Assembly (NCBI RefSeq): GCF_007679045.1
Contig: NZ_VEFS01000002.1
Span: 186,001-250,000, forward strand
From: Microbacterium sp. BH-3-3-3
Lineage (GTDB): Bacteria; Actinomycetota; Actinomycetes; Actinomycetales; Microbacteriaceae
Direction of reading: 5' to 3'
Length of the DNA: 64,000 nt
The notes below the pieces were generated by a model. The model did no database searches and was not told the origin of the DNA. It worked only from the letters and a program-made list of their open reading frames with translations. Numbering within the stretch: position 1 is the first letter of the stretch; every line of letters begins with the position of its first letter. The position numbers and the translations under genes are program-made. Below, piece by piece: positions 52,347 through 61,055 of the stretch.

Positions 52347-53843
52347 GTGAGTCAGGAAAGCATCGCGCTGCGCGCGGCGGGGATCTCGAAGAACTTCGGC
52401 CCGGTCCATGCCCTCCGGGGAGTGGAAGTGGAGCTGCGGTCGGGAGAGGTCACCGCGCTCATGGGGGAGAACGGTGCGGGGAAGTCCACCCTGCTCAAGA
52501 TCCTGAACGGCGACTACCGTCCCGACGGCGGCAGCCTCGAGATCGACGGGAGGCCCGTCGAGTTCTCCGACCCCTCGGACGCGCGACGAGCGGGCCTACG
52601 CGTCATCGCCCAGGAACCGGAGATCATCGCCGCGGTCTCCGTCGCCGAGAACATCTTCGTCGGCGACCTCGGGGGAGTCGGCTTCAACCGACGCGCCCTC
52701 ATCGAGCGCACGCGTACGGAGCTGCGCCGCTGGGGGTTCGATCGGGCCCTGCGCGCCGACGCCCTCGGCTCCGACCTCTCGCCCGCGCAGAGGCAGCTCG
52801 TGGAGATCATGCGTGCGGTCGTCAGCCGCCCGCGCATCATCTGCTTCGACGAGCCCACCTCCTCACTCGGCGACGAGGAAGTGGCGCTGCTCTTCTCCCT
52901 CATCCGACAGCTCCAGGACGACGGCGTGGCGGTGGCGTACGTGTCCCATCGCATGGCCGAGATCTTTCAACTCGCCGACAGGATCACGGTGCTGCGCGAC
53001 GGCGCCTTCGTCGGGACCAAGCGGGTCTCGGAGACCGATCACGACGACCTCGTGCGCATGATGGTGGGCCGCGACCTCGAGAAGTTCTTCCACCGCGACC
53101 GTGCCGCCCTGGGCGAGACGGTGCTCGAGCTCATCGGCGTCGGCAACGAGCACGTCACCGACGTCGATCTCACCGTGCGGGCCGGAGAGGTCGTCGGGGT
53201 CGCCGGCCTCGTCGGCGCCGGCCGCAGCGAGCTCATGAAGACCATCGCGGGCGACTACCCCGCGACCGCGGGCCGGATCGTCGTCTCGGGCGAGGTCCGT
53301 AGCATCCGCCAACCCTCCGACAGCATCCGCGCCGGCATCGGCTTCGCGCCCGAGGAGCGGAAGGCCGAGGCCCTGCTCCTGCAGAGGTCGGTGCGCGACA
53401 ACGCGGCCCTGGTCGTGCTGAAGTCTCTCGCCCGCTGGATCTTCGTGCGCGGTCGTGCCGAACGCGCGCTCGCCCAGGAGTACATCCAGAGGCTGCGGAT
53501 CCGCACCCCCTCCTCCGAGCAGCTGGTGGGCAACCTGTCGGGCGGCAACCAGCAGAAGGTCGTGCTCGCACGGTGGCTCGCGACGAAGCCCCGACTGCTT
53601 CTGCTCGACGAACCCACCCGCGGCATCGACGTCGGGGCGAAGTCGGAGATCTACGCGATCATCGACGAACTCGCCCACCAGGGTGTCGCCGTCATCGTCG
53701 TCTCGAGCGAGCTCCCCGAGATCCTCGGCGTCTCCGATCGCATCTACGTCATGGCCGACGGGCGCATCGCCGGCGAGCTGGACCGCGAAGACGCCACCGA
53801 GGAGCGCATCCTCGCGCTCGCGATGAACGACATCTCCGCATGA
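52347..53843 (+). CDS. Sugar ABC transporter ATPase (AraG/RbsA type, two ABC domains)
   Basis: 498 residues with two fused ABC domains. Domain 1: GENGAGKST Walker A, DLSPAQRQLVEIMRAV, IICFDEPTSSLGDEE. Domain 2: GLVGAGRSEL (degenerate Walker A), NLSGGNQQKVVLARWLA, LLLLDEPTRGIDVGAKSE. Powers uptake of a monosaccharide. GTG start with AGAGGA seven bases upstream. It overlaps the permease by four bases (ATGA). Confidence 0.93.
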   Translation: MSQESIALRAAGISKNFGPVHALRGVEVELRSGEVTALMGENGAGKSTLLKILNGDYRPDGGSLEIDGRPVEFSDPSDARRAGLRVIAQEPEIIAAVSVAENIFVGDLGGVGFNRRALIERTRTELRRWGFDRALRADALGSDLSPAQRQLVEIMRAVVSRPRIICFDEPTSSLGDEEVALLFSLIRQLQDDGVAVAYVSHRMAEIFQLADRITVLRDGAFVGTKRVSETDHDDLVRMMVGRDLEKFFHRDRAALGETVLELIGVGNEHVTDVDLTVRAGEVVGVAGLVGAGRSELMKTIAGDYPATAGRIVVSGEVRSIRQPSDSIRAGIGFAPEERKAEALLLQRSVRDNAALVVLKSLARWIFVRGRAERALAQEYIQRLRIRTPSSEQLVGNLSGGNQQKVVLARWLATKPRLLLLDEPTRGIDVGAKSEIYAIIDELAHQGVAVIVVSSELPEILGVSDRIYVMADGRIAGELDREDATEERILALAMNDISA

Positions 53844-54901
53844 CCTCCTCACCCCGAAGGGACCCCTCCGTGTCTACCGCCCCCCTCGCGCCGGCTCGCG
53901 CGGACGCACCCGAGACCCACACCGTCTCCCCGGCCAAGCGCTTCGTCGCGACGGTCGGCGTGCAGAACATCTCGCTGATCATCGCCATCGCGTTGGTCGT
54001 CGCCGTCATCGGCATCCAGAATCCGCTCTTCTTCACCATCGCGAACCTCCGCGTGATCGGGACGGCGGTCGCCATCGTGGGCCTGCTGGCGGTCGTGCAG
54101 ACGATCGTGATCATCCTCGGCGCGCTCGACATCTCGGTCGGATCGATCGCGGGACTCACCTCGGTGACCTCGGCGATGCTGTTCACCGCCACGTCGTCCG
54201 CTCTGGTCGGGGTGGTCGGCGCGGTCGCCATCGGCGTGGTCTGCGGTCTCGTGAACGGCTGCATCATCGTGTTCGGCCGCGTGAACCCCGTGATCGCGAC
54301 CCTCGCGACCCTCGCGGCGTTCAAGGGCGTCGCCCAGCTGATCTCGGACGGTCGCGCGCAGGGCTACACCGGGGCCGACCCGTTCTTCGTGTTCCTCGCC
54401 CGCGGAGCGGTGCTCGGCGTGCCGACGCTCATCTGGGTGCTGGTCATCGTCGCGGTCGTCGCCCACCTCGTGCTGCGGTACACGACCATCGGTCGCAACA
54501 TCTACGCGGTGGGCGGCAACAACATCGCCGCCCGCCTCGCTGGCATCAACATCAACCGGTACATCATCGGGGTCTACATGGTGACCGGCGCCGTCGCGGC
54601 CATCGCCGGCGTGCTCATCACCGCCCGAACCGGCTCGGGTCAGCCGATCTCCGGCTCCGAGGGGCTCGAGCTGCAGGCGATCACGGCCGCCGCCCTCGGC
54701 GGTGCCGCGCTCAAGGGCGGCAAGGGCGCGACCGCCGGAACGATCCTCGCGGTGATCCTGCTCGGCGTGCTCACCAACGGCATGACGCTGCTGGGCGTGA
54801 ACACGTTCTGGCAGAACGTCGCGCAGGGCACGCTGCTCGTGATCGCCGTGGTCATCCAGCAGCTCCGCTCCGGCGAGCGTCGCATCGGGATCCCCGGCTG
54901 A
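53840..54901 (+). CDS. Sugar ABC transporter permease (AraH/RbsC type)
   Basis: 353 residues with nine to ten hydrophobic helices: VQTIVIILGALDISVGSIAGLTS, FGRVNPVIATLATLAAFKG, IYAVGGNNIAARLAGI, VLITARTGSGQP. The conserved GxNxxAARLAGI segment marks the BPD_transp_2 family. ATG 53840 overlaps the ATPase stop; GTG 53870 is an alternative. Probably imports a pentose. Confidence 0.92.
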   Translation: MTSSPRRDPSVSTAPLAPARADAPETHTVSPAKRFVATVGVQNISLIIAIALVVAVIGIQNPLFFTIANLRVIGTAVAIVGLLAVVQTIVIILGALDISVGSIAGLTSVTSAMLFTATSSALVGVVGAVAIGVVCGLVNGCIIVFGRVNPVIATLATLAAFKGVAQLISDGRAQGYTGADPFFVFLARGAVLGVPTLIWVLVIVAVVAHLVLRYTTIGRNIYAVGGNNIAARLAGININRYIIGVYMVTGAVAAIAGVLITARTGSGQPISGSEGLELQAITAAALGGAALKGGKGATAGTILAVILLGVLTNGMTLLGVNTFWQNVAQGTLLVIAVVIQQLRSGERRIGIPG

Positions 54902-54925
54902 CGCCGACGGATGCCGAGTCCCGAT

Positions 54926-55834
54926 CTATCCCTTGTGCTGCGAACGATAGGTGGAGGGGTTGACGCCGTGCATGCGCCGGAAATGACGCGAGAAGTACAG
55001 CGGGTCCGCGTACCCCACCGCCACCGCCACGTCGGCGATGGGCATCGTCGTGGTGTCGAGCAGGGTCCGGGCCCGGCTCATGCGCAGCGATGTGTGGAAG
55101 GCACCCGGTCCGCCGCCGGTGGCCTGGTGGAACAGCGCGCTCAGATGCGAGGGGGAGACGCCCACGATGGCGGCCAGCTCCGGCACCGAGATGGCACCTT
55201 CCACGCGGGCCTCGAGGTAGCGCATGGCGCGCTCCAGGGGCGAGCCGGTCGCGGGGAGCCGGCTGTCGGCGGCGAGTCGCGTCAGCAGGTGCCAGGCGAT
55301 TCCGGATGCCGCGAGCAGGTGGATCGGCGAGGGCCGCTGCTCCATCGTCTCGACGAGCTCGTCGAACAGCGCGGCGATGCGGTCCACCGACTTCAGCACC
55401 ACGACCGGCTGTTGCGCGCGGAGCACCGAACCGATCAGATCGGCCACGTCGGCACCGCGGACGTGCATCCACCAGATCGTCCACGGATCCGTGTCGGACG
55501 CCGCGTAGTGGTGGCTGACGTAGGGCGGGATGATCGCGCACCCGGAGGCGTCGAGGGCGAAGCTCTGGCCGTCCACGGTCACCGTGCCGCTGCCCGCGAC
55601 GCAGAGGATCACGATCGTCTCCGACGTGCCGTGCGCCCGCCGGCGGCGATGGCGCCGCGCGCGGGGGAAGTAGCCCGCGTCGGTGACGAGGAGCTGCCGC
55701 GTCCCGGCGCGACCGATGGCCTCTTCGACGAGGGGACGCGGCACCACGCACAAGCGCTGGTTCGCGAAACCCTCCATCAGTCCCGAGACGTCGTCGCCCT
55801 CCGGCGCAAGGGCGATCGGCCCCGACTCACTCAT
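54926..55834 (-). CDS. AraC-family transcriptional regulator
   Basis: 302 residues. N-terminal cupin-type sugar-binding domain (VILCVAGSGTVTVDGQSFALDASG, IIPPYVSHHYAA) and C-terminal double HTH (VPELAAIVGVSPSHLSALF, PIADVAVAVGYADPLYFSRHFRRMHGVNPSTYR). TAGGGT lies seven bases before ATG 55834 (leaderless); the GTG at 55843 overlaps the box. It is 25 bases from the end of the sugar importer operon and divergent from the DUF5107 gene, both of which it may control. Confidence 0.88.
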   Translation of the reverse strand: MSESGPIALAPEGDDVSGLMEGFANQRLCVVPRPLVEEAIGRAGTRQLLVTDAGYFPRARRHRRRRAHGTSETIVILCVAGSGTVTVDGQSFALDASGCAIIPPYVSHHYAASDTDPWTIWWMHVRGADVADLIGSVLRAQQPVVVLKSVDRIAALFDELVETMEQRPSPIHLLAASGIAWHLLTRLAADSRLPATGSPLERAMRYLEARVEGAISVPELAAIVGVSPSHLSALFHQATGGGPGAFHTSLRMSRARTLLDTTTMPIADVAVAVGYADPLYFSRHFRRMHGVNPSTYRSQHKG

Positions 55835-55869
55835 GTGGAACACCCTATTGCTCGCCGAGGAGGCGTCCG

Positions 55870-58830
55870 ATGACCATGCACCCCGAGACCTCCACCGCGC
55901 CCGGGCCGGCCGAGATCGAGCTCCCCGACGCCCCGAGCGCCCTGCGCGACGAGCTGGCCGAGGGGCGGGCGATCGCGTGGGACGAGCCGCTCACCATCCG
56001 CACGTACGACGCCCACGAGCCCAGTGAGTACCCGATGTTCCTCGACCATCGCGTGTACCAGGGCTCTAGCGGCAAGGTCTATCCGCTGCCGTTCATCGAG
56101 CGGGTGTCGGACGAGCCGCGGGCGCGGCAGTGGCAGGCCGTGCATCTGGAGAACGAGTACCTCCGTCTCGTGGTCCTCCCCGAGCTCGGCGGTCGCATCC
56201 ACGTGGCCTACGACAAGACCACCGACTACGACTTCTTCTATCGCAACAACGTCATCAAGCCCGCCCTCGTCGGCCTCGCCGGCCCGTGGGTCAGCGGCGG
56301 TGTCGAGTTCAACTGGCCGCAGCACCATCGACCGGCGACCCACCTGCCCGTCGAGACGTCGATCGAGCACGGTGACGACGGCTCGGTCATCGTATGGTGC
56401 GCTGACCACGACCCCTTCACGCGCATGGCCGCGCAGCACGGCGTGCGGATCCGCCCCGGCAGCACGGTCGTGGAGGTCGCGGTGCGCCTGCACAACCGCA
56501 CGAGCGAGCGTCAGACCTTCCTCTGGTGGGCGAACGTCGCCGCTCGGGTCAACGACGACTACCAGTCGTTCTTCCCCGAGGACGTGCGCTACGTCGCCGA
56601 TCACGCGCGTCGTGCTCTGACGGCGTTCCCCCGCGCGGACCGGCCCTACTACGGTGTCGACTACGCCGCGCTCGCCGCGGCCGCGCCCGAGGCGGTCCCG
56701 GCGGCCGACCGCATCGACTTCTACCGGAACATCCCCGTGCCGACCTCGTACATGATCGTCGACTCGGAGGACGACTTCTTCGGCGGGTACGACCACGGCG
56801 CGGGGGCGGGCTTCGTCCACTGGGCGGAGCGCCGCATCTCACCCGGAAAGAAGCAGTGGACGTGGGGAGACGCTCCCTTCGGCCACGCCTGGGATGCGCA
56901 GTTGACCGACGAAGACGGTCCGTATGTGGAGTTGATGGCGGGCGTCTACACCGACAATCAACCGGATTTCAGCTGGCTCCTGCCGGGCGAGACGAAGACG
57001 TTCTCGCAGTACTGGTATCCGATCCCCGCCCTGGGACCCGCCCATCAGGCGACCCCCGACGCCGCGGTGCACGTCGACCGCGCCGAGGGGGTGCGAGCGG
57101 TCTTCGCCGTGACGTCGCCGCAGCCGGCGGCGGTGATGCGCATCGTCGTGAACGGCCGTGTCGTGGCGGAGCGGCGGGCGGATCTGCATCCGGGAACCGT
57201 CGAGGAGATCGTGTGGGAGGGGCCCGCCGAGGGAGCGCTCGAGGTCGAGCTGCGCTCGGCGGACGGGGTGAGCCTCGTGCGGTGGACGCCCTCGATGGTC
57301 GACGACGCCGAACCGTGGGTGGCCGACGAACCCCCGCTCCCCGCGCAGATCGACACCGTGGAGGAGCTGTACCTCACGGGTCTGCACCTGAGCCAGTTCC
57401 GGCATCCGACGCGCTCTCCGCTCCCGTACTGGGAGGCGGCCCTCGACCGCGATCCCGGCGACGTGCGCGTCAACCTGGCGCTGGGCGACGCGCGATACCG
57501 CTCGGGCGAGTACGCCGAGGCGCTCCGGCACGTCGAGACCGCCGTGAGTCGGCTCACGCGTCGCAACGCGAACCCGACGGATGCCGAGGCCTTCTACCTC
57601 GGGGGGCTGATCCTGCAGCGACTGGGGCGGCCCATCGACGCGGAGCGCGCCTTCGGAAAAGCCGGATGGGACGGCACGTGGGCGGCGGCCGCCGGCTTCG
57701 AGCTGGGGTCGTCGCTCGCGCGCCGGGGTCGTACCCGGGCGGCCCTGCGGGTTCTCGATTCGCTCGACGGGGTCGCAGCGTACGACAGCCGTCGAGAGGT
57801 ACTGCGGGCCGTGCTCCTGCGCCGCGCGGAGCGGGCGACCGAGGCCGACCTCGTCCTGCGCGAGGTGCTCGCGGTCGAGCCCCTGAACCCCACCGCGCGG
57901 CACCTCTCGGGCGCGCCCGGTACGGACGACCCCGGTCTGCTGCTCGACACCGCCCTCGACCTCCTCCATCTGGGCGAGGTGGACGACGCTCTCGGAGTCC
58001 TCGCCCGGGTCGTGGCCCTCCCGGTCTGCCCGGCGGGGAACGTCATCCCCCTCGCGCACTATCTCGCCGCGGCCGCTCTCCACGAGCGGGGCGAGACCGA
58101 TGCGGCCGCCGCGGCGCGATCGGCGGCCCGCCGCAGTGATCTGACGTGGGCGTTCCCGCACGGACTCGCCGCGTTCGACGCCCTCGGCGCCGCGATCGCG
58201 GCGGACGACTCCGACGCTGTCGCCCGCTTCCTTCTCGGCAACTTGCTCTACGGTCAAGGACGGCGCGAGGACGCCTTGGCGCGGTGGCGCGAGGCGATCG
58301 AGCGGGGCCTTCGCGACGTGGTGCTGCTGCGCAACGCCGCGATCGCGGAGTTCACCGTCGCCCGCGACGACGACGCGGCGTGGAACCTCTACGAGGAGGC
58401 GACGCGGACCGCCCCCGACGACGCGCGGCTGCTCTTCGAACGCGATCAGCTGGCGGCCAAGCTGGGGCACTCGACGGCCGATCGTCTCGCCGTGCTCGAC
58501 GAACGGCGCGAGGTCGTGCTGACCCGCGACGACCTCACCATCGAATACGTCACGCTGCTGACCTCCGAGGGACGTGCGGGGGAGGCACGCGGCATCCTGC
58601 TCGGTCGGGCCTTCCACCCGTGGGAAGGGGGCGAGGGGCGCGCGCTGGCCGCGTGGGACCAGACCAACGCCGCGCTCGGTCTCGCGCCCGCCGACCCGCC
58701 GCCGTCTCTGGGCGAGGCGCGCCCGCGCTACGTCGCTCCCGCCGCCGTCCGCGACGACGGGGTCACCGACTACTTCGCGACGAGCCTGCCCGAGCTGCTG
58801 CTGTTCCACCGCGAGGACGAGAGGGGATGA
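55870..58830 (+). CDS. DUF5107 domain protein with TPR repeats
   Basis: 986 residues. Residues about 50-400 match DUF5107: YPMFLDHRVYQGSSGKVYPLPF, NEYLRLVVLPELGGRIHVAYDKTT, GPWVSGGVEFNWPQHHRP and the mutarotase-like beta-sandwich with conserved Asn, Gly, His. Residues about 530-900 are helical TPR-type repeats (YWEAALDRDPGDVRVNLALG). No signal peptide, so cytoplasmic. DUF5107 is linked to sugar loci and the GH-like/epimerase fold; substrate unknown. GAGGAGG seven bases before ATG. It overlaps the epimerase by four bases. Confidence 0.85.
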   Translation: MTMHPETSTAPGPAEIELPDAPSALRDELAEGRAIAWDEPLTIRTYDAHEPSEYPMFLDHRVYQGSSGKVYPLPFIERVSDEPRARQWQAVHLENEYLRLVVLPELGGRIHVAYDKTTDYDFFYRNNVIKPALVGLAGPWVSGGVEFNWPQHHRPATHLPVETSIEHGDDGSVIVWCADHDPFTRMAAQHGVRIRPGSTVVEVAVRLHNRTSERQTFLWWANVAARVNDDYQSFFPEDVRYVADHARRALTAFPRADRPYYGVDYAALAAAAPEAVPAADRIDFYRNIPVPTSYMIVDSEDDFFGGYDHGAGAGFVHWAERRISPGKKQWTWGDAPFGHAWDAQLTDEDGPYVELMAGVYTDNQPDFSWLLPGETKTFSQYWYPIPALGPAHQATPDAAVHVDRAEGVRAVFAVTSPQPAAVMRIVVNGRVVAERRADLHPGTVEEIVWEGPAEGALEVELRSADGVSLVRWTPSMVDDAEPWVADEPPLPAQIDTVEELYLTGLHLSQFRHPTRSPLPYWEAALDRDPGDVRVNLALGDARYRSGEYAEALRHVETAVSRLTRRNANPTDAEAFYLGGLILQRLGRPIDAERAFGKAGWDGTWAAAAGFELGSSLARRGRTRAALRVLDSLDGVAAYDSRREVLRAVLLRRAERATEADLVLREVLAVEPLNPTARHLSGAPGTDDPGLLLDTALDLLHLGEVDDALGVLARVVALPVCPAGNVIPLAHYLAAAALHERGETDAAAAARSAARRSDLTWAFPHGLAAFDALGAAIAADDSDAVARFLLGNLLYGQGRREDALARWREAIERGLRDVVLLRNAAIAEFTVARDDDAAWNLYEEATRTAPDDARLLFERDQLAAKLGHSTADRLAVLDERREVVLTRDDLTIEYVTLLTSEGRAGEARGILLGRAFHPWEGGEGRALAAWDQTNAALGLAPADPPPSLGEARPRYVAPAAVRDDGVTDYFATSLPELLLFHREDERG

Positions 58831-59735
58831 TCGACGACGTCGTTCTGACGGCGGGGCACTACGAGGCCGTCGTCACCCCGTTCGGCGCCGCGCTGCGCTC
58901 CGCGCGACGTCGGGGTCGCAACCTCATCGCCGAGCGGCCGCCGGGGTTCGACCCGTCGATGAGGGGAGCGGTGCTCGCGCCGTGGCCGAACCGGACGGCG
59001 GACGGTCGTTACGAGTTCGACGGACGGACGCACGAGCTGGGGATCACCGAACCGACGACCCGGACGGCCGTGCACGGCCTCGTGACGCGAACGCTGTTCG
59101 ACGTCGCCGCGCGGACCGATCGATCCGCCGTGCTGAGCACGGTGATCGATCGACCCTCGGGCTACCCCTGGCGGGTGCGACTGGAGGTCTCGATCGTCGT
59201 GTCCGAGGAGGGCGTCGAGCAACGGATCACCGCGACGAACGAGTCGGAGGAGCGCGCCCCCGTCGGGCTCGGAGCGCACCCCTCCCTGGTCGCAGGTCCT
59301 GCGGTGCCGTCGGCGATCGACCGGTGGGTCCTCACGGTCCCCGCCGACGAGGTGATGATGGTGTCGGACGACAGGATGCTGCCCATCGGTCGGGTGCCGG
59401 TCGAGGGAACGCCGTTCGACCTCCGCCGCGCTCAGCCGATCGGGGCGCGCGTCGTCAACAACGCCCTGACCGCGCTGCGACAGGACGACGAGGGGCTCGT
59501 CCGGGTCTCTCTCGTCGATCCGGCCGACGGGACGGGCGTCGAGCTGCGGGTCGACGGCAGCTCGCCCTGGCTGCAGGTCTACACCGCCGACCACGGACCC
59601 GCGGGGGAGTACCGGCACGCGGTGGCCGTCGAACCGTCGACCTGTCCACCCGACGCCCTCCGCTCCGGGGTGGATCTGCGCCTGCTCGAGCCCGGTCAGT
59701 CGACGTCGCTGTGGTGGGAGCTTCGCGCTCTCTGA
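58827..59735 (+). CDS. Aldose 1-epimerase family protein
   Basis: 302 residues, mutarotase fold: NRTADGRYEFDGRTHELGITEP with the Asn-Arg substrate site, TAVHGLVTRTLFDV (first catalytic His), LGAHPSLVAG (second His) and AVAVEPSTCPPDALR (catalytic Glu). It interconverts alpha and beta anomers of an aldose. ATG 58827 overlaps the DUF5107 stop. Confidence 0.92.
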   Translation: MIDDVVLTAGHYEAVVTPFGAALRSARRRGRNLIAERPPGFDPSMRGAVLAPWPNRTADGRYEFDGRTHELGITEPTTRTAVHGLVTRTLFDVAARTDRSAVLSTVIDRPSGYPWRVRLEVSIVVSEEGVEQRITATNESEERAPVGLGAHPSLVAGPAVPSAIDRWVLTVPADEVMMVSDDRMLPIGRVPVEGTPFDLRRAQPIGARVVNNALTALRQDDEGLVRVSLVDPADGTGVELRVDGSSPWLQVYTADHGPAGEYRHAVAVEPSTCPPDALRSGVDLRLLEPGQSTSLWWELRAL

Positions 59736-59779
59736 GCTCCGAAGCCCTCCCCCTTCGCTCGCGGGCATAGGCTCAGCGC

Positions 59780-59866
59780 ATGTCGATCGCCGCGGGTCAC
59801 GGCGGCGGGTCCCACCCCGCCCCGATCTTCGGCGACCACTCCTACCGGTCCGAGCTCTATCAGTGA
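59780..59866 (+). CDS. 28-residue leaderless ORF upstream of the SAH hydrolase-like gene
   Basis: ATG 59780 lies six bases after TAGGCT (59768-59773), a leaderless arrangement. It encodes MSIAAGHGGGSHPAPIFGDH followed by eight more residues and stops with TGA at 59864-59866, 42 bases before the next ATG. The stop codon lies in the 5' arm of a hairpin. It may be a leader peptide controlling the downstream gene, a truncated gene, or a small protein. Confidence 0.45.
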   Translation: MSIAAGHGGGSHPAPIFGDHSYRSELYQ

Positions 59867-59899
59867 CGCGGGTGTCGTTCTTCGCCACCCCTCACTGAT
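59859..59899 (+). promoter_or_regulatory. Hairpin between the leader ORF and the SAH hydrolase-like gene
   Basis: ATCAGTGA (59859-59866) pairs with TCACTGAT (59892-59899), extended inside by GGGTG with CACCC. It contains the stop codon of the 28-codon ORF and ends ten bases before ATG 59909, so it may hide or reveal the ribosome site GGATCGCC. No match to the published SAH riboswitch was identifiable by eye. Confidence 0.5.
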
Positions 59900-59908
59900 C
59901 GGATCGCC

Positions 59909-61042
59909 ATGACCACCCGTACCTACCCCACCCCTCCCGCGCCCGGCCTCGAATGGGCCGACGCGCACATGCCCCTCACCCGCGAGGCCGTCCGCGAGCT
60001 CGCGCCGGTGTTCGACGGCCTGCGCATCGCGATGTGCCTGCACATCGAGCCGAAGACGGCGGTGCTCGTGCGCCTGCTCGTCGAGGCCGGAGCACAGGTC
60101 TCGCTCACCGGTTCTCCCGGGACCACCCGCGAAGACACCGTCGCCGACCTGCGGGATCGCGGTGTCACCGTGCACGCCGCCCGCGACGACGACGCCCCGC
60201 GCGTCGCCGCGGTGCTCGCGAGCGACCCGCACCTCATCCTCGACAACGGCGGCGACCTGTTCCGCGGCGTGCTCGACGGTCACCCCGCCAAGCACCTGCG
60301 CGGCGGGACCGAAGAGACGACGACCGGCGGCATCGTCCTGCGCCGTCGCGAGCACGAGGTGCGGCATCCGATCCTCGTCATCAACGACAGTCCGCTGAAG
60401 CTCTTGGTCGAGAACCGCTTCGGCGTCGGCCAGTCGGTGGTGCAGGCGTTCATGAGCGCGACGAACCTCATGATCCCCGGCTCGCGGGCGACGGTCATCG
60501 GGTTCGGTCCGTGCGGGCGGGGGACCGCGCACACCCTGCGCCAGCTGGGTGCCGTCGCGACGGTGGTCGACACGGATCCCTACCGCGCCCTCGAGGCGTC
60601 GCTCGAGGGGTTCATCGTCGCCGGGCTCGACGAGGCGCTCGCGCAGGCCCGGTTCGTCTTCCTCGCCACCGGGGCACCCGGGGTGCTCGGGGCCGCGCAG
60701 ATCGCGCACCTCCCGCACGGCCTCATCATCGCCGGGGTCGGTCATCACCCGTGGGAGATGGATCTGGCCGCGCTCGGCCGGCCCGTCGCCACCGAGGGAT
60801 TCCACGCGACCTACGCCCTGCCCGGCGACCGCGCGGTGCACGTGATCGCCGACACCAACATGGTCAACCTCGTCGCGGGGCTCGGCAATCCGATCGAGGC
60901 GATGGACCTCGGGCTGACGCTGCAGGCGCGCTCGTTGGCCGCCGTCGCGCGGGGCGAGGTCGCCACCGGGGTGCACCCCGTTCCGGATGCCGTGGACCGA
61001 GGGATCGCCGAGGCCTTCCTGCGTCTGCGCACGGCGAACTGA
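59909..61042 (+). CDS. S-adenosyl-L-homocysteine hydrolase-like protein
   Basis: 377 residues, shorter than a full AHCY (about 430-490). Family segments: HIEPKTAVLVRLLVEAGA, LDNGGDLFRGVL, RGGTEETTTGGIVL, NDSPLKLLVENRFGVGQS, NAD site IGFGPCGRGTAHTLRQLG. The usual Lys is kept in NDSPLKLL, but the canonical Asp of the pair reads as Glu (VENR). The C-terminal KPDHYRY tail is absent. So NAD binding looks sound while the reaction may differ. The MFS exporter follows 13 bases downstream. Confidence 0.8.
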   Translation: MTTRTYPTPPAPGLEWADAHMPLTREAVRELAPVFDGLRIAMCLHIEPKTAVLVRLLVEAGAQVSLTGSPGTTREDTVADLRDRGVTVHAARDDDAPRVAAVLASDPHLILDNGGDLFRGVLDGHPAKHLRGGTEETTTGGIVLRRREHEVRHPILVINDSPLKLLVENRFGVGQSVVQAFMSATNLMIPGSRATVIGFGPCGRGTAHTLRQLGAVATVVDTDPYRALEASLEGFIVAGLDEALAQARFVFLATGAPGVLGAAQIAHLPHGLIIAGVGHHPWEMDLAALGRPVATEGFHATYALPGDRAVHVIADTNMVNLVAGLGNPIEAMDLGLTLQARSLAAVARGEVATGVHPVPDAVDRGIAEAFLRLRTAN

Positions 61043-61055
61043 GTCGCGGCGCCTC

